Part shown: one piece after another, positions 1 to 8,793 of the stretch
Numbering within the stretch: the first letter of the stretch is position 1
Layout: every line of letters starts with the position of its first letter
Assembly: GCF_016595795.1 (NCBI RefSeq)
Contig: NZ_JAENHN010000029.1
Coordinates: forward strand, 1-64,000
Length of the DNA: 64,000 bases
Direction of reading: 5' to 3'
From: Clostridium yunnanense
GTDB taxonomy: Bacteria; Bacillota; Clostridia; Clostridiales; Clostridiaceae
Notes under the pieces: generated by a model
The model's database searches: none
The model's input: only the letters and a program-made list of their open reading frames with translations
What the model was told of the DNA's origin: nothing
Program-made: the position numbers and the translations under genes

Positions 1-48
1 GCTTTATCTAATATTTTGATAAAAATTATTATACGTAAATTGTTATAC

Positions 49-88
49 AAAAAAAGAACAGGTATGTATTTGTAAACATACTCTGTTC
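49..88 (-). terminator. Intrinsic terminator of the first carboxypeptidase gene
   Basis: GAACAG-GTATGT pairs with ACATAC-CTGTTC (12 bp, one bulge). Read on the minus strand the hairpin is followed by a run of seven or more U, directly downstream of the carboxypeptidase gene. Confidence 0.8.
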
Positions 89-139
89 CATAATTATAAT
101 ATTTATTTCTTAACTTAATGACATTGGCCTGTGAAGACT

Positions 140-1168
140 CTATTTTTTATTAACATATTTCTTTACAACTTCATTTCCATCACCATCAACAACTGTTACT
201 TTGCCACCAATTTCACCTTTTTTATTACAAAAATCAGTATAATCAATCTTGTAACTTTTTCCTTTAGGCACTACAAAATCTATCTTACTTTCTGGATTAT
301 ACCCATTTTTCTCTACTACTTCTTTACCGATAGCTTCACTGACAGCTACTGAATGAAAATCATAGTTTTCCTTTATATAATTATAAACCTTCTCGGTAGC
401 TTCCCACCTGTCTGGGCAGTTAAGTACAACTATTATTATATCTCTCCCATTTAGACTCACGGAGGATACTAGGCATTTTCCAGCCTGACCTGTATAACCA
501 GTTTTAACTCCATTAGCTTCAGGTATCCTATGTAATATTTTATTTATATTTGTATAATCTCTTGTGAACCCATATTTTTCTTTTCTTAACTCCTTCACTG
601 CTGCTATTTCTCTGAACTTTGGGTTTTGCATAGCAACGGAAGTTAATAAAGCCATATCATAAGCAGAAGAATAGTGATTCTGGCTGTCTAATCCGTGAGG
701 TGACTCAAAATGTGCATCCATAAGGCCTAAGCTTGTAGCAAAAGAACTCATAAGCTTTGCAAAATTCTCTACACTTCCTGCTTGAGCTTCTGCTAAAGCA
801 ATAGCTGCATCATTACCAGATCTAGTCATAAGCCCAAATACAAGTTCATGAACACTTATCTCTTCTCCGCTTCTAAATCCCACTGTTGAGCCTCTTATTG
901 ATGCTGCATTTTTGCTAATAACTACTTTTTCATCTAAATTTTTATTTTGTAAGGTTATAAGAGCCGTCATTATTTTTGTTGTACTAGCCATTGGAACAGG
1001 CATATAACCATTTTTATTATACAATACTTGTTTGGAATTTCTATCCATTGCTAATACATATCTAGCACTAGGCGTTAAATCTTTACCATAGACTGTTATA
1101 TTGCTACCTATAAATAAACTAATAAGAAGGAAGCTCAAAAAATAACTAATTTTCTTTTTAATATTCAT
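140..1168 (-). CDS. D-alanyl-D-alanine carboxypeptidase (DacF/PBP5 family)
   Basis: A penicillin-binding D,D-carboxypeptidase of the S11 family, which trims the terminal D-Ala from peptidoglycan stem peptides outside the membrane. The N-terminus is a signal peptide (KKK followed by a hydrophobic stretch to about residue 27). The catalytic SxxK is STTK at residues 62-65, followed by SGND for the SxN motif and KTGYTG for the KTG motif. At 342 residues it is somewhat shorter than typical DacF, with a short C-terminal domain ending in a Lys-rich tail. It stands alone, with an R1 repeat in its upstream region and a strong terminator behind it. A second paralogue lies about 4 kb away. Sporulation or vegetative role cannot be told from sequence. 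Confidence 0.9.
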   Translation of the reverse strand: MNIKKKISYFLSFLLISLFIGSNITVYGKDLTPSARYVLAMDRNSKQVLYNKNGYMPVPMASTTKIMTALITLQNKNLDEKVVISKNAASIRGSTVGFRSGEEISVHELVFGLMTRSGNDAAIALAEAQAGSVENFAKLMSSFATSLGLMDAHFESPHGLDSQNHYSSAYDMALLTSVAMQNPKFREIAAVKELRKEKYGFTRDYTNINKILHRIPEANGVKTGYTGQAGKCLVSSVSLNGRDIIIVVLNCPDRWEATEKVYNYIKENYDFHSVAVSEAIGKEVVEKNGYNPESKIDFVVPKGKSYKIDYTDFCNKKGEIGGKVTVVDGDGNEVVKKYVNKK

Positions 1169-1250
1169 AACATCAGTCCTTTTTTATATTTTAGCTGTTG
1201 AATACTTATTATACTTTGTGAGAGCTTTTTCTTTATTATTGGTATATTAA

Positions 1251-1340
1251 GGATAAAAAAATGCTAAAGCAACCATCTTCAGTGTGCTTTTAACTCATTT
1301 GTCTTTCCAAATGCATACGAAAAAAATTACAGTCCGATAA
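1251..1340 (-). repeat. R1 interspersed element, degenerate copy
   Basis: Aligns along its length with the R1 copy near 28.1 kb, including the flanking GGATAAAAAA. On the minus strand, hairpin II is CTGAAG/CTTTAG (one G-U pair) followed by seven U; stem I is eroded. It lies about 80 bp upstream of the carboxypeptidase start. The rest of the 450-bp spacer up to the plus-strand DUF2953 gene shows nothing I recognise. Confidence 0.6.
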
Positions 1341-1617
1341 GTTCTATTTTTAACTGAACAGTCATAAAAAATGCTTAAACTCATTGAAATATTTAGGGTT
1401 AGCTGAGATTGAATCTTCCACTTTGCTTTTCAATAAAAAAATCTCGCAATATAATATGAAGAGTTTAATCTTATAATTTATCAAGGTAACAAGGCTATAT
1501 ATATAAATTCCCCAAAATAAAATTGAAATAACCTAGATATAGATGGTTATACATAAAAAAATTGGAAATACTATAACTAGAAGGATTAATATATCCTTTA
1601 TTTTTGGAGGAAGGCTA

Positions 1618-2193
1618 ATGCTCGCATTATATATTTTTATATTAATACTTTTATTATTAATTGTACCTTTTCCTATAAAACTTAGAGTAATATTTCAAGA
1701 TTTGGACTTAGAAGTTTATTTATATAGATTTAAAGTATTCTCTCTACAAAAAACATTAAAAAAGAAAAAAGAGAAGGAAAAGTGCAAACCTAAAAAAGAA
1801 AAGAAAAAACCTAAGAAGAAAAAGCTTCAATTTAATCTAGAGGTTTTGAAAAATATAATTTATAAATTAAATCATAATCCAATAAAACCTAAAATGAGGT
1901 TATGTTACCAGATGAATTATTCTACAGGAGATGCTGCTAATACAGCTAAGATTTACGGAATCATATATCAAGTTATTACAACATTTTACATGATACTTAA
2001 TATACCTTTTAAGATTGTAGAAAACGATATGAACCTAACTCCTAATTTCCAATCTGAAGGCATTTACGTAAAAATCAAAATAAAAAGTATAATTTTTTTA
2101 AATTTAGTAAAAATTATATATATGATTTTATTAATATTATTGTCCTTAAAATATAAGGAGGTGGACCCTAAAGGGGAAAGTTATGGAATGTAA
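1618..2193 (+). CDS. DUF2953 domain protein
   Basis: Protein of 191 residues of the DUF2953 family, often found beside gerW (ytfJ) in Firmicutes; its biochemical role is unknown to me. It starts with a hydrophobic segment, has a very Lys-rich stretch at about residues 45-70 (probably cytoplasmic), a middle DUF2953 domain and a second hydrophobic segment near the C-terminus. I chose this ATG because GGAGG lies 7 nt upstream; the frame stays open for 25 more codons but without a ribosome binding site. Its end overlaps the start of the gerW gene by 11 nt, so the two are probably translationally coupled and expressed during sporulation. Confidence 0.75.
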   Translation: MLALYIFILILLLLIVPFPIKLRVIFQDLDLEVYLYRFKVFSLQKTLKKKKEKEKCKPKKEKKKPKKKKLQFNLEVLKNIIYKLNHNPIKPKMRLCYQMNYSTGDAANTAKIYGIIYQVITTFYMILNIPFKIVENDMNLTPNFQSEGIYVKIKIKSIIFLNLVKIIYMILLILLSLKYKEVDPKGESYGM

Positions 2194-2596
2194 TCATCCA
2201 ATCGAAAACTTAATGAAAACAACCATGGAAAGTCTACGAGATATGATAGACGTAAACACTGTAATAGGGGATGCTGTAGAAACAAAAGACGGAAGTTATA
2301 TAATTCCTATTTCTAGAGTATCTTTCGGCTTTGCTTCTGGCGGAAGTGAGTTTGGCAAAGAGGTTTGTGAAAAGTATCCATTTGGTGGAGGCTCTGGCGC
2401 AGGGGTTACTGTTAAACCAGTTGCATTTTTAGTTCTTAGAGAAAATTCAGTAAGACTTCTTCCTGTAAATCAAACCAATACCTACGATAGAATTGTGGAT
2501 AATGTTCCTCAAGTCTTAGAGGTTATAAAAGATTTCTTCTCAAAACCTAAAAGTAGCAAAGAAGAAAATTGCGACAAACCTGAAACCAATCAATAA
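2183..2596 (+). CDS. gerW: GerW family sporulation protein (YtfJ)
   Basis: YtfJ/GerW family protein (137 residues). In Bacillus subtilis the family member is needed for germination, linked to lytic enzyme function in the spore; the mechanism is unclear. Recognised by the N-terminal HPIENLMKTTMESLRDM, the core ISRVSFGFASGG and the Gly-rich FGGGSGAG followed by VKPVAFLV. The C-terminus is a short charged tail. It shares a two-gene operon with the preceding DUF2953 gene, with an AAGGAGGTG ribosome binding site inside the end of that gene, and ends at a bidirectional terminator shared with scpB. Confidence 0.88.
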   Translation: MECNHPIENLMKTTMESLRDMIDVNTVIGDAVETKDGSYIIPISRVSFGFASGGSEFGKEVCEKYPFGGGSGAGVTVKPVAFLVLRENSVRLLPVNQTNTYDRIVDNVPQVLEVIKDFFSKPKSSKEENCDKPETNQ

Positions 2597-2602
2597 GACT
2601 AA

Positions 2603-2639
2603 AAATATAGACTTTCGTATATAACGAAAGTCTATATTT
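2603..2639. terminator. Bidirectional intrinsic terminator between gerW and scpB
   Basis: Perfect 15-bp stem (AAATATAGACTTTCG and its complement) with a 7-nt loop between convergent genes. T-rich sequence lies on both sides, five U in a row on the minus strand. Confidence 0.85.
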
Positions 2640-2640
2640 G

Positions 2641-3258
2641 TTACTGCTCTTCAAACTGATTTAAATCTTCTGTATTTTCAATTTCTTCTACTTCTTCAAA
2701 TAAGTCTAGTGAAGGAAGTTCTTTTAAGTCTTCAAGACCAAATTGCCTTAAAAATTCTTCAGTAGTTCCATATTGAATAGGTCTACCAGGAACCTCTAGT
2801 CTCCCCATTTCCTTAATTAAATTCTTCTCCATAAGTTTTTGCACTGCACTATCGCTTTTTACTCCACGAATTTCATCAATCTCAACACGGGTAACTGGTT
2901 GCTTATATGCTATTATCGCTAAGCTTTCTAAAGAAGCTTGTGATAAGGACTGTCTTGTATTCTTTTTAAGTAGCTTTTGTACATAGTCGCTATTTTGTGG
3001 CTTTGTCACCAGTTGATACATACCATTAATGCTTATAATCTTTATTCCTCTTCCTTGGTTCTCATATTCTCTTATCATAGACTCTACTATTTCTTCTACA
3101 AAATCTATATCACATTCTAATATTCTCGCTAAATCTTTAGGCCCCAGTGGTTCTCCTGTTACAAACAGCAGAGATTCTATTACTGACATATACTGCCTTT
3201 TAGTAGAAACCTCCTCAAATTCTAATTGATCTATGCTAATCTTGTCCACTAAATTCAT
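2641..3258 (-). CDS. scpB: Segregation and condensation protein ScpB
   Basis: Winged-helix kleisin-associated subunit of the SMC-ScpAB condensin, which compacts and segregates the chromosome. Family signatures are [12 protein letters not shown] near residue 30, [27 protein letters not shown] and GRPIQYGTT. Length 205 with an acidic C-terminal tail is normal. The ORF overlaps the end of scpA by 23 nt; a GTG three codons later is also possible because the GAGAGG box is very close to the ATG. The two genes are surely coupled, giving ScpA:ScpB2 stoichiometry as known for the family. Confidence 0.95.
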   Translation of the reverse strand: MNLVDKISIDQLEFEEVSTKRQYMSVIESLLFVTGEPLGPKDLARILECDIDFVEEIVESMIREYENQGRGIKIISINGMYQLVTKPQNSDYVQKLLKKNTRQSLSQASLESLAIIAYKQPVTRVEIDEIRGVKSDSAVQKLMEKNLIKEMGRLEVPGRPIQYGTTEEFLRQFGLEDLKELPSLDLFEEVEEIENTEDLNQFEEQ

Positions 3259-3982
3259 TCCTCTCTATGTATATGTTAGAAAAGCTATCTTCCTGTATTA
3301 CTTTGATTACCCTTTGCTTAATAAGCTCAAGTACTGCTAAAAAGGTTACTACCTTTTCCAACTTTGACTCACATTCGAACAAAAGATTCTCAAAGTCAAT
3401 ATGCTTTCTACTAAGTATAGCCTCTGAGATATAACTCATCTTATCCTCTAACTTATACTTATCTGCATATATTCTCTTTTCTATAACTGTTGTGTTCTGC
3501 TTATTCTTATAATTATTAATAAGCTGATTAAAAATATTGTACAAATCAAGCATGTTTATATTTAAAAGCAACTCTTCAGTACTATCTTTGCCCAAATCTT
3601 CTATTATCTCAGGTTTTTTTGTAAATATTTTACCTGTGTATAAACTTTTCTTGCTAAGAAATGTCGCTGCATTTTTTATTTTCTTATATATTATAAGTTT
3701 CTCAACTAAATCAAGCTTTGGATCCTTGTCCTCATCATCTTCCTTAACTGGCTTAGGGAGTAGCATCTTTGACTTAATTTCAAGCAATGTAGCTGCTACC
3801 ACTATGAATTCAGATGTAATATCTAAATCCATTTCCTTCATTGTATTTAAATAATCCATATACTGATTTGTAAGTTCATATATCTTAATATCATGAATCT
3901 CCATCTTATTCTGTTTTATTAAATGCAAAAGAAGATCAAATGGCCCTTCAAAATTCGTTATCTTAATACTTGGAAGCTGCAT
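3236..3982 (-). CDS. scpA: Segregation and condensation protein ScpA (kleisin)
   Basis: Kleisin subunit that bridges the SMC heads. The N-terminal signature [14 protein letters not shown]-like block ([18 protein letters not shown]) and the following [15 protein letters not shown] identify it. Start chosen at the ATG with AGGAGA 7 nt upstream, giving 248 residues; an upstream in-frame extension of 26 codons is hydrophobic and lacks a ribosome binding site. The middle is Lys-rich and poorly conserved, as usual, and the C-terminal winged helix contains [13 protein letters not shown]. It lies downstream of a tandem pair of R1 repeats and is followed directly by scpB. Confidence 0.95.
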   Translation of the reverse strand: MQLPSIKITNFEGPFDLLLHLIKQNKMEIHDIKIYELTNQYMDYLNTMKEMDLDITSEFIVVAATLLEIKSKMLLPKPVKEDDEDKDPKLDLVEKLIIYKKIKNAATFLSKKSLYTGKIFTKKPEIIEDLGKDSTEELLLNINMLDLYNIFNQLINNYKNKQNTTVIEKRIYADKYKLEDKMSYISEAILSRKHIDFENLLFECESKLEKVVTFLAVLELIKQRVIKVIQEDSFSNIYIERNEFSGQD

Positions 3983-4120
3983 ATAATCTCTCCTATTTTT
4001 TAATTCATTAAAGTATGTAAAATATATAATCGTAATACTAAGAAGCATTGCTTGTCTCAAAAACTTCCCACTATATATAATATCAATTTAGCGACTATTA
4101 AGCAATAAATCAAAAAAGGC

Positions 4121-4307
4121 AATAAAAATTTCACTAAAGCGATCTTCTTTAGTCAAATTTTTTGCGCATCTGCCTTTTCTTAAGCGTATGTGAAGAATCT
4201 TACAGGCGACATATTCTTCTTTTTTTATTCTTTAACTTTATATTATGTCTTAAGTCTGTTCACATAATTATCCGCAGATATAATTAAGATACAATTTGCT
4301 AAAGAAT
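4121..4307 (-). repeat. R1 element copy A (first unit of tandem duplication)
   Basis: A 187-bp unit repeated immediately as copy B. Read on the minus strand it holds about 90 bp of AT-rich sequence with a conserved ATCTGCGGATAATTATG block, then the R1 core: stem I (CGCCTG... GGCAGATGCG), and hairpin II (CTAAAG-AAGATCG-CTTTAG) followed by AUUUUU. It lies in the dacF-scpA gap. Confidence 0.8.
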
Positions 4308-4497
4308 AATAAAAATTTAACTAAAGCGATTTTCTTTAGTCAAATTTTTTGCGCATCTGCCTTTTCTGAACGTATGTGAAGAAATTCTGGCAGGCGACAC
4401 ATATTCTTCTTTTTTTATTCTTTATCTTTATATTATATCTTAAATCTGTTCGCATAATTATCCGCAGATATAATTGAGATACAATTTTCTAAAGAAT
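4308..4497 (-). repeat. R1 element copy B (second unit of tandem duplication)
   Basis: About 90 percent identical by eye to copy A, including the AT-rich leader and the R1 core. Stem I is complete here (CGCCTGCC with GGCAG-AT-GCG); hairpin II is CTAAAG-AAAATCG-CTTTAG. A TATAAT lies in the leader on the minus strand, but I see no good -35 box. Confidence 0.8.
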
Positions 4498-4502
4498 AAA
4501 AA

Positions 4503-4524
4503 AAGAAGGATTTTACTCCTTCTT
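4503..4524 (-). terminator. Intrinsic terminator of dacF
   Basis: AAGAAGGA and TCCTTCTT pair around a 6-nt loop, followed on the minus strand by U7. The stem overlaps the dacF stop codon. Confidence 0.85.
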
Positions 4525-5686
4525 ATACTCCACCTTTGAAAAGATTTTGGAAATTGTATTTTATATTTTCCAAGAAATTAGCTTTCTTTATATCTCTATC
4601 TGAATACAATTCAACTGATCCTATTAATTCTTCTCCTAAGAAGAAATCACATTTTCCTACTGTTTCACCTTTTTTAAACTTAATTTTATCTGTTTTCAAT
4701 GATAACTTTTTAGTAATCTTATCAGCAGATCCTTTTTCAATGGTTATAACAGCATCAGTTTTAGCTTTTGCCATAAAGAACTTCTCTCCATCTTTGCTCA
4801 TACTTATCTTTTCAACATCTTGATCTTTTACAAATAGCTTTTTGCTTTCAAACTTTGAGAAACCAAAGTTTAACAACATACTTGCATCTCTATTTCTGAT
4901 TTTGAAGGTTGGCGCTCCCATAATAACTGAAAGCATTCTTACTCCATCTCTTGTAGCAGTTGCTGATATGCAGTACTTTGCATCATTGGTAAAACCAGTT
5001 TTAAGTCCATCACAGCCCTTAAAAAATCTAACTAGCTTATTATGGTTTACAAGCTCTATAGGTGATTTTCTTCCTTCAGATATGTTATCCATATATGTAC
5101 CAGTGTATTTTAGTATCTGTGGATGTTTTAATAACTCTCTTGACATTAACGAAATATCATAAGCAGTAGATAAATGTCCATCAGCAGGAAGTCCAGTACA
5201 GTTTTTAAAGGTAGTATCCTTCATACCTAAAGCTTGCGCTTTTTCATTCATAAGACCTACAAAACTGCCTTCAGTACCTGCAAGATATTCAGCCATTGCT
5301 ACGGCAGCATCATTTCCTGAGGCTATAGCAATCCCTTTAAGAATTTCCTCAACAGTTCTTATCTCACCAGTATCAAGAAGCATTGTGCTTCCACCCATCT
5401 TTTTAGCATTTTCGCTAGCTGTGATCTTGTCACTTAATTTTATCTTTCCACTATCTACAGCCTCCATAGCTAAAAGCATAGTCATTATTTTTGTAACTGA
5501 AGCTGGTGCAAATTTTTCATGAGAGTTTTGCTCAAAAAGTATCTTACCACTTACAGCCTCCATTAATATTGCTGATTTTGCCTCTACCTTTATTTGTTCA
5601 TCAGCTAATACAGGAAATGAGAATAATCCCAATAAGAAAATTAAAGATAATGCAAAACATATTGATTGATATTTAATCTTTTTCAT
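4523..5686 (-). CDS. dacF: D-alanyl-D-alanine carboxypeptidase DacF
   Basis: Second S11 D,D-carboxypeptidase (387 residues) with a full C-terminal beta-rich PBP5_C domain. The signal peptide runs to about residue 29 (LADEQ cleavage region). SVTK (63-66), SGND and KTGFT supply the three active-site motifs. The start with GGAGG 7 nt upstream was preferred over one 11 codons earlier. Position next to xerD and spoIIM matches the conserved spoIIM-xerD-dacF neighbourhood, in which dacF is a forespore gene in Bacillus; the sequence TGTCGAA just upstream of the ribosome binding site matches a Spo0A core but may be chance. No spoIIA operon follows; the R1 tandem pair does. Confidence 0.92.
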   Translation of the reverse strand: MKKIKYQSICFALSLIFLLGLFSFPVLADEQIKVEAKSAILMEAVSGKILFEQNSHEKFAPASVTKIMTMLLAMEAVDSGKIKLSDKITASENAKKMGGSTMLLDTGEIRTVEEILKGIAIASGNDAAVAMAEYLAGTEGSFVGLMNEKAQALGMKDTTFKNCTGLPADGHLSTAYDISLMSRELLKHPQILKYTGTYMDNISEGRKSPIELVNHNKLVRFFKGCDGLKTGFTNDAKYCISATATRDGVRMLSVIMGAPTFKIRNRDASMLLNFGFSKFESKKLFVKDQDVEKISMSKDGEKFFMAKAKTDAVITIEKGSADKITKKLSLKTDKIKFKKGETVGKCDFFLGEELIGSVELYSDRDIKKANFLENIKYNFQNLFKGGV

Positions 5687-5737
5687 ATTCAAGCCTCCTT
5701 TCGACATTATTTTTACCAAAATAAAATAAATTATGAC

Positions 5738-5807
5738 AAAAAAAGAAACTCAAGACTATAAAAATGTACCATAACAACGGTAACTAAAATCTAGAGTTTC
5801 TTTTTTT
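5738..5807 (-). terminator. Intrinsic terminator of xerD-like gene
   Basis: A 14-bp outer stem (AAAAAAAGAAACTC with its complement) encloses a 40-nt, partly paired insert; on the minus strand it ends in U7, just after the recombinase gene. It could also act on the plus strand, where no gene reads into it. Confidence 0.75.
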
Positions 5808-5824
5808 ATATTATAAAATTTAAT

Positions 5825-6694
5825 TTACGCTCTTGGATGAAAATTATTATAGGAAATATTTACTTTATCCTTAGAAACATAATCAAAATATAAATCCATA
5901 TAGTTCATTACATGCGTTCCCATAAGTTGTTGTACAATCTTAGGATTTGCTCCATTTTCTAATAAGTGTATAGCAAAAGAATGCCTAAGAGTATTAAGAT
6001 TTATAATCTTCTTTATGCTTGCTTTTTCATTATACTCTTTAACTATTCTCCAAATCCCCTGTCTTGTTAAACCCTTTCCATTCAAATTTAAAAACAACAT
6101 TTCCTCATCTTTGCTTATCTTTTCTCTTTGACTTAAATACTCTATAATAGCATTTCTGGCTGCTCTTCCAAAAGGAATTATTCTTTCTAACCCTCTTCCA
6201 TCCTTACAAGTAATAAAGTTAAGGTCCAGATTAACATCATCAACAGTTAAGGAAATTGCTTCTGTAGCCTTAATTCCAGTTCCGTATAGTATCTCTAAAA
6301 CAGCTCTATCTCTTATGCCTTTTATATTGCTTATATCAATACAATTTATTATCTTCTCCACTTCTTCAACAGTCAAAATCGGACCTATGTCCCTTCTTTC
6401 ATTTCTATCAACTTTAGGAAACTTAGGGACTTGCTTAACTAGATTATTATCGTTTAAGAATCTATAATAACTTCTTAAAGCTATAACGCATCTTTCAATT
6501 GACTTTACACTTTTGGTTTCAGTAATAGCTTGTACATAATAGTTTACTGAATAATCATTGTCTAAAGGGTCTATATTATTTTCCTCTAGAAAATTATAAT
6601 ACCCAACAATATCTGTTATATATGCTTCTACAGTATTATTACTTTTATTTTTAGCTATTAAGTTTTCTTTATATAAACTAATAAAATCATTCAT
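5825..6694 (-). CDS. XerD-like tyrosine recombinase with altered active site
   Basis: Tyrosine recombinase of the XerC/D family: N-terminal SAM-like core-binding domain (about 1-90) and catalytic domain (about 105-285). Xer proteins resolve chromosome dimers at dif. The fold is clear (ILYGTGIKATEAISL, NTLRHSFAIHLLENGA, ending DYVSKDKV), but three of six catalytic residues are changed: the first Arg is Lys142, the HxxR His is Asn234, and the LGH His is Thr260 (a His follows at 261). Lys164, Arg237 and Tyr269 remain. It may be inactive or use a variant mechanism. Context beside spoIIM and dacF is that of xerD (ripX) in Bacillus. Confidence 0.88.
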   Translation of the reverse strand: MNDFISLYKENLIAKNKSNNTVEAYITDIVGYYNFLEENNIDPLDNDYSVNYYVQAITETKSVKSIERCVIALRSYYRFLNDNNLVKQVPKFPKVDRNERRDIGPILTVEEVEKIINCIDISNIKGIRDRAVLEILYGTGIKATEAISLTVDDVNLDLNFITCKDGRGLERIIPFGRAARNAIIEYLSQREKISKDEEMLFLNLNGKGLTRQGIWRIVKEYNEKASIKKIINLNTLRHSFAIHLLENGANPKIVQQLMGTHVMNYMDLYFDYVSKDKVNISYNNFHPRA

Positions 6695-6705
6695 ATTAAA
6701 ACATC

Positions 6706-7335
6706 CTATACATAAAATTTCTTTATTATTATTTTCATTAAATTAGGAACTATATATGTTTCTAAGAATATTCCTGCAACTAAAAATATAGCTGAAAATA
6801 AATAGAAGTTAACATAACTTAAAATAGCCTCATTAGATACTACTGATTTACTGAACTTACTTTTAAGCTTTGCCATAGAAAACTGCACAGCTAAGGAACT
6901 ACATATTATTATAAAAGGTACGATAACAATATTTTGAGGCACCAATGCAATAAGGGCTAGTCCAACTCCACGGTTGCCAAGTATATTTACTAACAAAGAG
7001 AATGAAAACCCAATTAAAAACCCCTTAACAAGTACTATAATAAGCACAAAAGGTGCTCCCACTATTATAAAACCTAACAACAGTATCCCAATGAAGAATA
7101 TCAAATTGTTCTTTAATGATTCAATTATCAAGTCTTTATAATTTATCTGCTTATCGCTTACTGAAGAAACAAAACTATTAAAATAACTCATAACATCATT
7201 TTTACTAGCTTGGCTCATATAAAGTATTGAGTAAACTCCTAACACTACTCCTACAATAAATACAGCAGTAATTATTAGGTAAATTAATTTATTTTGTCTT
7301 AAGTTTTCATTAATCTTATTAATAAATGTGTTCAT
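6706..7335 (-). CDS. spoIIM: Stage II sporulation protein M
   Basis: Membrane component of the SpoIID-SpoIIM-SpoIIP machine that drives engulfment of the forespore by dissolving septal peptidoglycan; SpoIIM anchors SpoIID/P. The 209-residue protein has a basic N-terminus (INKINENLRQNK), a first transmembrane helix, a loop with SYFNSFVSSVSDKQ, and about four more helices (FFIGILLLGFIIVGAPF, GFSFSLLVNILG, NIVIVPFIIICSSLAV). The start has GGGGG 6 nt upstream; a 17-codon upstream extension lacks one. It lies just ahead of the xerD-like gene, a conserved pairing. Confidence 0.9.
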   Translation of the reverse strand: MNTFINKINENLRQNKLIYLIITAVFIVGVVLGVYSILYMSQASKNDVMSYFNSFVSSVSDKQINYKDLIIESLKNNLIFFIGILLLGFIIVGAPFVLIIVLVKGFLIGFSFSLLVNILGNRGVGLALIALVPQNIVIVPFIIICSSLAVQFSMAKLKSKFSKSVVSNEAILSYVNFYLFSAIFLVAGIFLETYIVPNLMKIIIKKFYV

Positions 7336-7451
7336 CTTTTTATCCCCCTTTTTTTGCTTAATAAATATTATGTTCAAATCTCTCAAGATATACTTAAAGA
7401 GATCATGTATTTGGTGAATATAAGATGAACTTTTTTTAACAAATATTTTAT

Positions 7452-7976
7452 CTATATAAATTGAAGCGCTGCAATAGTTTTTCCATCTTCAATTTTTCCT
7501 TGTCTTACCATATCTTTTAATTCCTCTAATGTAAATTCTTTTAGGTTTATAAATTCATCATCATCAAAATTTGTCTCACCTTTATTAAGTCCTGTTGCTT
7601 TATAAATCCTAATATATTCATCACAAAATCCAGGTGCTGTTGCTATCTTCCCCAAGTACTGAATATGGCTACAGCTATAACCAGTTTCCTCTTCTAGTTC
7701 TCTTTTTGCCGCTTCCATTGGATCTTCACCAGCATTTAACTTACCTGCTGGTATCTCTAGAAGTATCTTCTCTACTGGTTTTCTAAATTGTTCTACTATT
7801 AATATCCTTCCATTATCTTTTATAGCCACTATAGCCACAGCCCCTGGATGTTTAACTATATCTCTATAACCAACCTTTCCATCTGGAAGTTCAACCTTAG
7901 TCCTTACTACCTTTATAAAATCCCCAGTATATTTCAAATCTTCTTGCACTGTATTTTCATCTAACTTAAAACTCAT
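7452..7976 (-). CDS. nudF: ADP-ribose pyrophosphatase, NUDIX family (NudF)
   Basis: NUDIX hydrolase that splits ADP-ribose to AMP and ribose 5-phosphate in the cytoplasm. The NUDIX box is intact (GEDPMEAAKRELEEETGY, about residues 84-101), preceded by the NudF-type DNGRILIVEQFRKPVEK and followed by GFCDEYIRIYKATGL. Length 174. Start chosen at the second ATG because GGAGG is fused to the first one and lies 6 nt from the second. The gene precedes spoIIM on the same strand, as in Bacillus, with 116 bp between. Confidence 0.9.
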   Translation of the reverse strand: MSFKLDENTVQEDLKYTGDFIKVVRTKVELPDGKVGYRDIVKHPGAVAIVAIKDNGRILIVEQFRKPVEKILLEIPAGKLNAGEDPMEAAKRELEEETGYSCSHIQYLGKIATAPGFCDEYIRIYKATGLNKGETNFDDDEFINLKEFTLEELKDMVRQGKIEDGKTIAALQFI

Positions 7977-8173
7977 AATCATCCTCCAGCATTCATATCT
8001 TCAATAAATCTTTACTTTTTATAAAATCAACTAACAATATTATATTATATTCATTGAAATTTTATTTTTTTATAATAGAAAATTTTTATTAATCTTCATT
8101 TTAAGTTAAATACTATACCAGATTTTCACAAAAGTAAATATAGATTAAGCTTATCTACAAACCTGCACCATAA

Positions 8174-8527
8174 TTACATACATACTCTTTTCAACTTGTT
8201 ATAGTAATTATTACGTTTATTGATATCAAAGCCATTGGCGGACAATATATCTAGTATAAACTTGTCAAAAGCAAAATTTCCTCTTTGCCTAAAGCTATCT
8301 ACATACTTCTGTGATATATTTAAAAATTCGTTCTGCCCATGATAAAGACAGAGACTTTCCTCATCTAATAAATAATCTACAGTATCCGTTCCATTAAATA
8401 GATTATTATTTATTAATGAAATAACATAACTTATATATTCTTCTGTATTTGCACTACTCCTTATTGCTGAATCCGAAAAAGAGTTTTTGCTAAATGTACT
8501 TTTTTTCACTTCATTTAAACCTTTCAC
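8174..8527 (-). CDS. Hypothetical protein, 117 residues, downstream of riboswitches
   Basis: I do not recognise this protein. It has a GTG start with AGGAGAG 7 nt upstream. The N-terminal 35 residues are Ser-rich and polar (KKSTFSKNSFSDSAIRSS); the rest looks like a small helical domain with aromatic residues (EEYISYVISLINNNLF, YLLDEESLCLYHG, FDKFILDILSANGFD) and a basic end (NNYYNKLKRVCM). No signal peptide or membrane segment. It is the first reading frame downstream, on the same strand, of a SAM-I riboswitch 267 nt away, which could make it SAM-controlled, but nothing in it resembles a methionine or SAM enzyme. Confidence 0.6.
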   Translation of the reverse strand: MKGLNEVKKSTFSKNSFSDSAIRSSANTEEYISYVISLINNNLFNGTDTVDYLLDEESLCLYHGQNEFLNISQKYVDSFRQRGNFAFDKFILDILSANGFDINKRNNYYNKLKRVCM

Positions 8528-8793
8528 AAATATCTCTCCTTTTATCTAAAAATTATCAATAAATTTATAATTAATCTTCCACCCTTTAAACTCTTAACTC
8601 TTTAAGATTATCTCTCTACTCATATAGCTTTTTATTCAAATATAACCATACTTATATAGCATTCTTAATCATTTTATAAACTCAAAAACCATAATTTACA
8701 GCCTATATATAGATGAGAGTTTTCCATCGTAACTGCCACAACAAAAAGACTCCCCTACATCTATCATAAGGAAGCCATAATCTCTATATCAAT

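Noticed and set aside
131-352. Plus-strand 73-codon frame over the carboxypeptidase gene
   Set aside because: Complete overlap with a well-supported gene on the other strand, low-complexity hydrophobic translation.
4430-4460. Promoter (TATAAT on the minus strand) inside the R1 leader
   Set aside because: No acceptable -35 element at 16-18 bp and the other copy has CATAAT; left as a possibility only.
4121-4497. Tandem repeats considered as a CRISPR array
   Set aside because: Only two long units with no spacer/repeat periodicity; no cas genes in the window.
5697-5706. Spo0A box (TGTCGAA) just upstream of the dacF ribosome binding site
   Set aside because: Single 7-mer match too close to the start codon to act as a normal promoter site; probably chance.
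8740-8790. Terminator in the expression platform of the SAM riboswitch
   Set aside because: A T5 tract exists, but the best stem I could draw has only four pairs (GACT/AGTC).
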